This document shows positions 16,907 to 24,043 of a stretch of DNA of 64,000 nt, one piece after another. The notes below the pieces were generated by a model. That model saw nothing but the letters and a program-made list of their open reading frames with translations. It was not told where the DNA came from and did not search any database. Every line of letters starts with the position of its first letter. Position 1 is the stretch's first letter. The DNA is taken from positions 1-64,000 of the forward strand of contig NZ_FOKG01000017.1 of assembly GCF_900111885.1 (NCBI RefSeq). Reading direction: 5' to 3'. This stretch comes from Amycolatopsis marina (GTDB taxonomy: Bacteria > Actinomycetota > Actinomycetes > Mycobacteriales > Pseudonocardiaceae). Both the position numbers and the translations under genes were made by a program.

Positions 16907-17225
16907 TAGGTACAGGATCTCGCGAGAACGCCCCTGTCTCCACGCCGCCACGGTCGAGTTGGCAGCGAAAGCAGATCGGTGTGCCGTCGCTGGTGGTGCG
17001 ACGGCACAGGTTCTCGGCGCCGCAGCGGCTGCAGGTCTCGGTGGGTGCCTGGTAGCAGGTGGGGCACAGGTCCGGCTGGCCGTCGACCGCTCGCAGCGCG
17101 ACCCGGCGGGTCAGGCCGCATCCTCCGCACCGCCGGGTCCACCCGCAACCAAATACCGGCGGAGGGCCATATTCGTACGTGGCGAGTTCAGCGGCCGCCG
17201 CCGGACGTCCGGCGTCCGGTGGACG
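16896..17225 (-). pseudogene. zinc-ribbon protein remnant without a start
   Basis: A minus-strand open stretch of about 109 codons with no ATG or GTG start and a stop at its upstream end. It encodes four CxxC pairs: CGGCG, CPTCYQAP, CSRCGAENLC and CFRCQ. Repeated treble-clef or zinc-ribbon motifs of this type occur at the N-terminus of some actinobacterial integrase-like proteins, so this may be a detached fragment of such a gene. Its upstream part overlaps the left copy of the 32-bp direct repeat, where it reads ELATYEYG. Confidence 0.5.
17158..17189 (+). repeat. 32-bp imperfect direct repeat, left copy
   Basis: It matches 20,594-20,625 at 29 of 32 positions; the core GCCATATTCGTA is identical and is followed by GTGGCGAGTTC after one mismatch. 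Read on the minus strand, both copies encode ELATYEYG, and the core mismatch is a synonymous Thr codon change. The pair brackets the two genes at 17,329-18,234 and 18,522-20,558. It could be an attachment-site duplication or a duplicated coding fragment. Confidence 0.6.
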
Positions 17226-17328
17226 CCGCTACCGTCTGCTCAGAGCCAGGGTGCGTTCGTCCCCCCGCTGAGACGTGTCCGTCGACTGGTGTCCAGGTGG
17301 GAAGCGGGCTCGGCTCAGCGGCAGGTGG

Positions 17329-18234
17329 TCAACTCGTCTGGCCGATGACAACTTCGTGGATGAAGCCGATGGCTGATTCGACCCGTGTGCGAATTGCAGA
17401 CAGTTCCGTGATCGAGAACTTCCCGGCGTGGCCATGAGTGCCGTCGTTGAACGTACGGAACAGTTTGAGAACGTTCTCCACGTTGGCGGCGGCGACGTTG
17501 GTGAGTCCTTCCATCGCCATACCTTGCCTGCGCAGTAAGTAGCTGATCTTCGCGCGGCGGGTGACAGCGCCGCTGCCAGTCCGCTCGCAGTTGGGGTCGT
17601 CGCGCTCAACCGCGGCATCGGGGGCCGACTGGTCCAACATCGACACGACGACCTCGCGGGCGCTGGTGCAGAAGTGCCGTGCTGCGTCTGGGTTGTTGGG
17701 GTTGAGCGAGTACAGGGCACCGACCCATCGCCTGAGGAGGTCTTCACCGAAGGCCCCCAACTCCGAGCCCATGCTGGGCGCACTCAGTTCCTCCTCCGAG
17801 AGGTCGGACGCCGGGTCTCCGTCTCCGTCCAGGGCGTTTGCGACGTAAAGGCTGTTGGCCACCTCGTCGCTGGCCAGATCCATGAATCGCTGGTCGAGAT
17901 CCGAAGCTGTACCTGGTCTGACCTGCGCATCAATGGCCTGGAAGGTCTGGACGAACGAGGTCGACGAGCTGCGGTACGACGTATAGTTCGAGCTCGTCGT
18001 GGGCCGCGAGTTCAGTCGTTGTAATTCTTGCCGCAGCCGGCGCCGATCGCTCTCGACCCGACGGTTGTGGGCTCGAGCGCGTGTGTTGTACGCCCGAACC
18101 TCGCGGTTGTAGTCGTTGACGGCCTTCTTCACGCCGGCGTTGTACTTGCGCGCCGCCCGGTTGTAGTCGTCAACTGAACGCTGCAGTTTCCGCACCGCAG
18201 CCTTGGCTTGCGACGGGGTCACTCTCCTCACCAT
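17329..18234 (-). CDS. coiled-coil protein with C-terminal Rx6H motif
   Basis: A 301-residue protein. Residues about 10-75 are a highly charged helix with Tyr-Asn repeats (DDYNRAARKYNAGV; VNDYNREVRAYNTRARAHNRR), probably a coiled coil. The C-terminal region (about 180-300) is helical and contains VENVLKLFRTFNDGTHGHAGKFSITEL, with Arg-x6-His (RTFNDGTH) compatible with the catalytic Rx4-6H of HEPN ribonucleases. It is divergent from the PD-(D/E)xK-like gene over 287 bp. A toxin or effector role is inferred; the family is not firmly recognised. Confidence 0.55.
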   Translation of the reverse strand: MVRRVTPSQAKAAVRKLQRSVDDYNRAARKYNAGVKKAVNDYNREVRAYNTRARAHNRRVESDRRRLRQELQRLNSRPTTSSNYTSYRSSSTSFVQTFQAIDAQVRPGTASDLDQRFMDLASDEVANSLYVANALDGDGDPASDLSEEELSAPSMGSELGAFGEDLLRRWVGALYSLNPNNPDAARHFCTSAREVVVSMLDQSAPDAAVERDDPNCERTGSGAVTRRAKISYLLRRQGMAMEGLTNVAAANVENVLKLFRTFNDGTHGHAGKFSITELSAIRTRVESAIGFIHEVVIGQTS

Positions 18235-18521
18235 TCACCGAGTATGCTGCTTGCCACCGACAATCAGACTCGGACACGCCCACCGCCACTCATCGTCGAG
18301 GCTTGGGCCTCAGCTTGACGCACGCACGGGCCTCATACGGGCGGCGGTGAGGAAGGATTGCGAACGCCTTGGCAGGTCGGCCGGGGTGGGCGATGCTCCG
18401 GAGAGGGGCGACGGCTCGCGACATTGCGAGTTGACGGCACTAGGCTGTCAGGCCGAGGTCGAGGATGCCGGTGGTCAGGATGGGTGCGCGCTGTACGGTC
18501 GTGGAACTAGAATCCAGCAAC

Positions 18522-20558
18522 ATGACCGGTGGGGGCGCAGCAACCAACTCGGGTATCGATTTTCAAGCACGAGTCGGTGCTTTGGCCTTAGTCAGTATGC
18601 TGACCGACGTCGCTGACCTAGGTTCATTTGGTCTCGGCCAAGATGGCGATGTCCCTCTTGAGGTCCATTTCGAGACCGCTGACGCTGTCGATGATATCGC
18701 TTTGGTGCTGCCTCGCGGCCGGATCCTCATCCAGGCGAAGAACACGGTCACGCTGTCGTCCAGCGTCGACTCGGAACTGGGGAAGGTCATCCGACAGATC
18801 GTCGCTGCGTATCATGAGCATCGCGAGAGTGGCCAATATATTCTGGCAGTCTCACCTTTTGCCTCTGCAAGGATCCGCCAGGATCTCAAGAAGCTATGTA
18901 ACTCTTACCGACTCAACCAGGCAGGACACAGTTCGAATCCGCTCAACCAAAGAGAGAACGAGACGCTCAAGGCGATTCGCGAGCACATATTCCGCGAGTA
19001 TGAGGTCATTAGTGGGAGCCGCTGCGACGTTGACATATTCGTGGCGATTCTCAAAGCTACCCATATTGAGACTCTCGATATCGGCGAGAACTCCATCGGG
19101 GAACGTATGGCAGTCACGGCGCTATCCACCGTGACTGATTCCGAGCCTATGGTGATGTGGCGTGGCCTTGTCGCTACTTGCCTAACTTTGGCTCGCAACC
19201 GCATGTCGATCGACCAAGCAGGGCTAACCGCCCGCTTCGGAGCACTGCTACCCGTCAAGCGCTCCAGATCGGACTCCTTCCCGCGGCCGGACGATCATCA
19301 ACCTGCACTCACACTTGAAGGCAAGGTGTCGATGGGCCGCGAAGTGGTGCTTGGAGAAGATGAGGACGGGCGAACGTATCTGGCCGAGTTGCGGCGGTTC
19401 GACGATGACGGCACCCGACGTGTCCGCTTCACCGGCGGGTTCGTCGACCTGTCTGGCGGAGTTCGTTGGCGAGTATTGCGACGAACCGCCACCTACAGCG
19501 GCATGGCCCGTGAACTTGAAGACGAGTTGGCTACCCAGATCAGCGGCGAGATCGTTGTGATCGACGCCGACTTCGGCGACATCGACGACACGCCTTTCGC
19601 GCAAGCCCACGCCGCCGGGTACCAGGCAGTCATCGAGGCGGCAACCGACCCGCTCACCTGCCTGGTCTGCGGCTGCACAATCTCCCAGGACAGGGCCCAC
19701 TCTGTCGAAGTCGACGACGTCGACCACCCCTATCAGGTCGGGCTCGTGCACCGTCATTGCCTTCGGCCGATGCATCGAATCATTGGTGTGGTCAAAGCAG
19801 AGGCCTTCGCCGCCACGCCGTCCCTGATCGACTTCGACTACAAGACTTGGATCAACCAGATGCGTGGCGGGCAAGGAATCTGGCGTTCGTCGCGCGGTAG
19901 CGGGAACGCAGGACTCCTGCGAGTTGGCTGGAACCCCCGAAACAGTGGAGGTACCACTGGTGGGTGGGCGGTCGAGTATGACCTTAGTGACGGCACGAGC
20001 AGATACGTACTTGTCCGAGGACGTGTCCATCGGGGCAATCGTCGGCAGGCCCAACAGATGGCCGGGCAGCTAAGCAGTTCCGCGTCGGAGGCCGCCATCA
20101 AAGGAGATCCCATGGTGTACGGGCTCCGCGGCTACTCCAAGCGGTCGATTGCTGTATGTGCGGACGATCCCAATCCGCCGGAGGTAGTGACCCACCGCGC
20201 CGTCCAGATCACTGAAGCGACCGTCTCCGCTCACAGTACGAGTGAGAACTACTACGCTCCGCTCTTCTATCTCTCGGACCACGAGACCGGGGAGCTGTTT
20301 ACTATGGGGGAGGCACCGGTCTTACTCACCGATCCGCTGCGCTTCGAGGACGTAGTAGCGAATTGGTGTCTCGCCGGTGTTGAACTGCCCGCCCTCATCT
20401 CGACCACCATCGTTCCAACCGATCACGATTTTGATCTATTCATGATGCGCGCCGATTCCGAGGGACGGGCCGCTTGCGTTGACCCTATCTTAGAGCCCGT
20501 CGGCGGCCTGATCAGTGGTTTCCTGGTCGCCAACTTTAATGAGATAACCAAGAAGTAG
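18522..20558 (+). CDS. large protein with PD-(D/E)xK-like N-domain and zinc finger
   Basis: A 678-residue protein from ATG 18522 (MTGGGAATNSGIDFQARVGA). The N-domain has VDDIALVLPRGRILIQAK, matching the D-x(n)-(E/Q)xK core of restriction-endonuclease-like folds. A basic hinge follows. The middle has CLVCGCTISQDRAHSVEVDDVDHPYQVGLVHRHC, a zinc-finger or HNH-like site. The long C-terminal region is beta-rich and unrecognised. It lies within the repeat-flanked cassette, divergent from the Rx6H gene. A nucleic-acid-targeting defence role is the best inference; the low-GC codon use suggests recent transfer. Confidence 0.6.
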   Translation: MTGGGAATNSGIDFQARVGALALVSMLTDVADLGSFGLGQDGDVPLEVHFETADAVDDIALVLPRGRILIQAKNTVTLSSSVDSELGKVIRQIVAAYHEHRESGQYILAVSPFASARIRQDLKKLCNSYRLNQAGHSSNPLNQRENETLKAIREHIFREYEVISGSRCDVDIFVAILKATHIETLDIGENSIGERMAVTALSTVTDSEPMVMWRGLVATCLTLARNRMSIDQAGLTARFGALLPVKRSRSDSFPRPDDHQPALTLEGKVSMGREVVLGEDEDGRTYLAELRRFDDDGTRRVRFTGGFVDLSGGVRWRVLRRTATYSGMARELEDELATQISGEIVVIDADFGDIDDTPFAQAHAAGYQAVIEAATDPLTCLVCGCTISQDRAHSVEVDDVDHPYQVGLVHRHCLRPMHRIIGVVKAEAFAATPSLIDFDYKTWINQMRGGQGIWRSSRGSGNAGLLRVGWNPRNSGGTTGGWAVEYDLSDGTSRYVLVRGRVHRGNRRQAQQMAGQLSSSASEAAIKGDPMVYGLRGYSKRSIAVCADDPNPPEVVTHRAVQITEATVSAHSTSENYYAPLFYLSDHETGELFTMGEAPVLLTDPLRFEDVVANWCLAGVELPALISTTIVPTDHDFDLFMMRADSEGRAACVDPILEPVGGLISGFLVANFNEITKK

Positions 20559-20593
20559 GTTGACGCATGCGTCTGATGTTATTGCCCTTTTGT

Positions 20594-20625
20594 GGCGCAG
20601 AGCCATATTCGTAAGTGGCGAGTTC
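20594..20625 (+). repeat. 32-bp imperfect direct repeat, right copy
   Basis: The partner of 17,158-17,189, 36 bp beyond the stop of the large cassette gene and in the same orientation. A further short block GGCGTCCGGTG follows both copies at nearly the same distance (17,211 and 20,645), so the similarity extends beyond the 32 bp. No open zinc-ribbon frame follows this copy. Confidence 0.6.
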
Positions 20626-20690
20626 TTGTCCCGATATCATCGAGGGCGTCCGGTGCGAGCCGCCTGGCGGCTTCAGTTCTCAAGGCTACG

Positions 20691-21467
20691 TTAGCTGGCG
20701 GTGAGGTCGCTGGGATCAACGCGGTTGAAAGCGAAGAACTCGTCACATGCCCGCTTCAGGGACTCGTATTCGTCGTCCTGGCGGTTGACCAGAACGACGA
20801 GCGTTTCCGCCGCCGACTTGGATAGTCGGCGTTCCTCAGCCTTGTCTCGGGAGTCCTCGATCGCTTTGACGGCGGTCTTCGCGAACTTGTCGTAAGTGTC
20901 GATCGCGGCCGTAACCTCGGGCGCTGGCGGCTTGTCCACGCGGATCTTGTTCACCACCGTGTCCCATTGCGTCTCGGCGCGACCGAACATCAACAGCTGT
21001 GGTCCGATCCCGAACGGGCCGTCGACGCGGTTCTGGTGTTCGATAACGGCGGTTGCATCGTCGCGGAGCTCTTCTCGCAGGGCATCGGCCGCGAGTAGAA
21101 CCTCGTGCACCGTCGCGACCTGCTTGGCAACCTGCGTCTGCTTGTGGCGCTGGCGCCCAGCTTCGAGTTCTTCTTGGGCGAGATGCAGTTGCTGCTCTGT
21201 GATCTCGTTCTGGTGTCGTGCCTCTGCGACCTGCTCTTCAGCAGCGACGGCCGCCTGCTCTGCCGCCTTGGTCTGCCTCCGGCTCTCGGCAAGATCGGCC
21301 TCAGCGACATCAGCGCTCCGCTTTGCCAACTTCGCCTGCCAGATCGCAACGCCCGTCGAACCCGCCGAGATCACTGCCGCAACGATGGCGATAATCGCAG
21401 CCACCCATGCCGCCGAGTCCCCTGCGTCCAACGTCGGCGCCCCTCCGTGATCGATCACTAGAAGCAT
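20691..21467 (-). CDS. membrane protein with coiled coil
   Basis: A 258-residue protein from ATG 21467 (MLLVIDHGGAPTLDAGDS); ATG 21530 is an alternative with poorer sequence. One transmembrane helix (AAWVAAIIAIVAAVISAGSTGVAIW) is followed by a long charged heptad region (AKRSADVAEADLAESRRQTKAAEQ...QLHLAQEELEAGRQRH) and a helical C-terminal domain. This resembles inner-membrane-anchored cytoplasmic coiled-coil proteins. Its function is unknown; its position at the end of the defence-like region makes it a possible accessory gene. Confidence 0.6.
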   Translation of the reverse strand: MLLVIDHGGAPTLDAGDSAAWVAAIIAIVAAVISAGSTGVAIWQAKLAKRSADVAEADLAESRRQTKAAEQAAVAAEEQVAEARHQNEITEQQLHLAQEELEAGRQRHKQTQVAKQVATVHEVLLAADALREELRDDATAVIEHQNRVDGPFGIGPQLLMFGRAETQWDTVVNKIRVDKPPAPEVTAAIDTYDKFAKTAVKAIEDSRDKAEERRLSKSAAETLVVLVNRQDDEYESLKRACDEFFAFNRVDPSDLTAS

Positions 21468-21764
21468 CGAGTATGGGACATCAGACCGCCCGTAGGCGCA
21501 CGCCGGACAGCGGACAGCGAGAAGCTCCAAGCTCGCGGGTCAAGCACTGGTGCAGGGTGAACATCACACGGCTCACGTGGCAGCCTCCGTCAGACTGGAG
21601 GCATGCAGACTCGGCCCTAGGCGAGCCGACGAACCCGCTGGTCAGAGTGCGTGTACGGTGAGGTGAACCGTCGATGACGCTGATAGCGTCAGTTCGCATG
21701 TCAGCGAGTACGACTGCTTATTTTAACAGTGCGAATCTCGCATCAGATGCGATATGGCCGTTTT

Positions 21765-22751
21765 TCAGTACATGGAGATGTGCACGTGGTCGTAGTGGCA
21801 GCCGGTGAGGTTGGCGGGGTTGGGGCAGCCGTAGGCGGTGGAGGTGTAGGGCGTCCAGGTGGGGTTTTCGGCTGACCAGTATTGGCCCTGCCAGATGAGG
21901 TAGCGGACTCCGAGGTGGGCTTGGTGGGTGGTGAGCCAGTTCGCGGCTCGCCATCCGTCGGCGATCGAGGCGGGGTCGTGGGGGTTGAACATGATGTCGC
22001 AGGCGCGGCCTTTCGGGTGGTCGGAGGCCGGGTTGGCCGGGCGGGGCGCGTGGCAGCTGAGTCCGGTGCCGGTCATTCCCACTGTTCGGAGTGCGTGGAT
22101 CAGCGCGAGGGTGCGGGGTGTGATGCGGCCGTTGCTGGTGGGGTCGCGTTCGGTGGCCTGTTCAGGGGGCCAGTCGGTACGGATGTGGCCCGGTGCTCCT
22201 GTGGGGTTGGCGCAGGACACGCCGGCGACGGCGCCGACGATCTGGCGGGCCCGGTGCTCGTGCGCGGCGTAGCGGTCAGGGAATCCGGAGCGCTGCACGG
22301 CTTGTGCAGCCTCGGCAAGGTCCATGTGTCGCCAGTTGGGCACGGTGAGCAGGTGGTTGTAGAACTGGGTGGCGGCGTAGCTGGGGGTGAGGATCTGCTC
22401 GGGTGTGCCCCAGCCTTGGGAGGGCCGTTGTTGGAAGAGACCGAGGCTGTCGCGGTCGCCGTAAGTGAGGTTGCGTAGGCCAGATTCCTGTATCGCGGTG
22501 GCGATCGCGATCACCCACCCGTAGTTGGGTACCTGCATCTGTTTGCCGACCGCGACGATGGAGGCGGCGTGGCCTAGCTGTTCGGCGGTCAGGCCCGGCA
22601 CGGTGCGGGTGGGCGCACCGTCGGGTGTGCAGATCAGCGAACCCGAGGGACCTCCGGTGAACGCGCTGACCATTCCGGCGATCCCGGCGCCGATGAGGAG
22701 GGGGATGGTGAGGATGAGGGCGGCGAGACCGGCTCCGAGTTTGGTTCCCAT
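21765..22751 (-). CDS. secreted peptidoglycan hydrolase of the conjugation system
   Basis: A 328-residue exported protein with an N-terminal hydrophobic anchor (LGAGLAALILTIPLLIGAGIAGMVSAF). The first domain is muramidase-like: IATAIQESGLRNLTYGDRDSLGLFQQRPSQGWG, in which the Glu of QESG is the likely catalytic residue. The second domain resembles the M15/ARB_07466-like fold: DHPKGRACDIMFN and a terminal HYDHVHIS supply metal-binding His/Asp. It is the last gene of the minus-strand conjugation operon. Such enzymes open the cell wall locally for assembly of the type IV channel, like VirB1 homologues. Confidence 0.8.
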   Translation of the reverse strand: MGTKLGAGLAALILTIPLLIGAGIAGMVSAFTGGPSGSLICTPDGAPTRTVPGLTAEQLGHAASIVAVGKQMQVPNYGWVIAIATAIQESGLRNLTYGDRDSLGLFQQRPSQGWGTPEQILTPSYAATQFYNHLLTVPNWRHMDLAEAAQAVQRSGFPDRYAAHEHRARQIVGAVAGVSCANPTGAPGHIRTDWPPEQATERDPTSNGRITPRTLALIHALRTVGMTGTGLSCHAPRPANPASDHPKGRACDIMFNPHDPASIADGWRAANWLTTHQAHLGVRYLIWQGQYWSAENPTWTPYTSTAYGCPNPANLTGCHYDHVHISMY

Positions 22752-22819
22752 CGTTGGATCGCTCCCTTTTTTCGTGGCGCGCTAGGGCTGCCGGGGCCGG
22801 TGCTGCCGGGGCTGTTTTT

Positions 22820-23908
22820 TTAGGTGTCGCTGCGGGCGAGCCGGTTTGGTGTGGCTGGAGGTGGAATCGGGCTCGGTGGCGGCAGCCGGTCCGGCGAGGC
22901 CGCTGTACTGTCACCGGTCTCGCCCTGGTCGTCCGCGGTGTCGGCCGGTGGCGGCAGGCCGGGCCAGGCGTCGGCGAGGTCGGCGAGGCGGTAGCGCGGG
23001 CCGGCGCGGTCGGCGCGCGCTGAGGTCAGCGGCAGCCACACCGCCTCGGCTGGGCTCGGGTGTGGCGAGGTGGGGTCGAGCAGGTTGGCTGCCGCGGTGG
23101 CCACCGGTACCGCACGCGGGTTGTCGAGGTCGGCGTGGACGCGGGCCAGCGCGGTGCGGGCCCCGGCTTCGCGGCGGGTGGCGGGCAGCCACACCAGCAC
23201 CGGTGTCGCGATGCCGGTGGACTCGGCCAGCCGCGCGTATCCGGTGAGTTTGCGGCCGACTTTGGTGAGGGATTCGGTGCCGGTGTCGAACTCGAGGAAC
23301 CACTCCACCTCCCGTGAGGTGCTGCCATGACGGATGCGCCAGCGGCCGTAGCCGTCGGGGATGACGAGGTCGCCGAAGTGGCGGGCGCAGCGGGATTCCG
23401 ACCACCACGCCCCCAGCGCCTCCGCCTGGCCCGCCGCCGGGATGTGGCGGGTGCGGGCGATCAACGAGGTGAAGAAGTCATTGACACCGACGGTGTGGGC
23501 GAGGCGTTGGTTGTGGGCGATGCCCATGGCGCGGTCGTGCCGGTAGCCGAGGTCCTTCAGTTCGAGGCCGTGTTCGGCTGCGAGGACGGCCGCTCCGGCG
23601 GGGCCGAGGACGTAGTGCATGGGCGCGGATCCGAGTTGCTGGAACGGCTGGAACCGGGACACCACGCGCCAGAGGTAGAGATCGCGCAGCCGCTGGCGCG
23701 CCGAGCGGCCGGAAGGAAAGGCGGCGTCCTGGATCTGGGCGGTGGTCAGGACACGGTGTTCGTGCAGCAGGGCGAGCAGCCACTTGTCGCGGGCGGTGAG
23801 GCGGGAGGCGAGCATGGCCTGGTGCTCGACCGAACTCGCGGCCCGGGCGGTGTGGCGGCCGGGCAGATGGCCGCGCAGCGTGTGCTGGCGAGTGGCGGTG
23901 GTGATCAC
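22820..23908 (-). CDS. Replic_Relax-family protein
   Basis: A 362-residue protein. GTG 23908 is chosen because AGGAG lies 7 nt upstream; the frame is open further but overlaps nothing useful. The N-terminal winged helix LTARDKWLLALLHEHRVLTTAQIQDAAFPSGRSARQRLRDL is followed by VGVNDFFTSLI, FGDLVIPDGYGRW and REVEWFLEFDTGTESLTKVGRKLTGY, the typical layout of the replication-relaxation (Replic_Relax) family. That family is associated with plasmid and ICE replication or nicking in Actinobacteria. No classical relaxase is seen in the window, so this is the best candidate for the DNA-processing role. It lies between TraD-like and muramidase genes. Confidence 0.75.
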   Translation of the reverse strand: MITTATRQHTLRGHLPGRHTARAASSVEHQAMLASRLTARDKWLLALLHEHRVLTTAQIQDAAFPSGRSARQRLRDLYLWRVVSRFQPFQQLGSAPMHYVLGPAGAAVLAAEHGLELKDLGYRHDRAMGIAHNQRLAHTVGVNDFFTSLIARTRHIPAAGQAEALGAWWSESRCARHFGDLVIPDGYGRWRIRHGSTSREVEWFLEFDTGTESLTKVGRKLTGYARLAESTGIATPVLVWLPATRREAGARTALARVHADLDNPRAVPVATAAANLLDPTSPHPSPAEAVWLPLTSARADRAGPRYRLADLADAWPGLPPPADTADDQGETGDSTAASPDRLPPPSPIPPPATPNRLARSDT

Positions 23909-24043
23909 GGATGTTCTCCTCGACGAGGTGTCAACAGGGTGTGGACAAGTGATCAATGGGTGTGGATAAGCCTTGTGGGCAGTCCGAACTCGGCCCGGGG
24001 CGGGGACCGGCGGCTGCGGCAAGTTGATTGTGTGGCGCGGTGG

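Noticed and set aside
21735..21755. Small hairpin TCGCAT-CAG-ATGCGA after the conjugation operon as a terminator
   Set aside because: Only 6 bp of stem and no T run in the direction of transcription.
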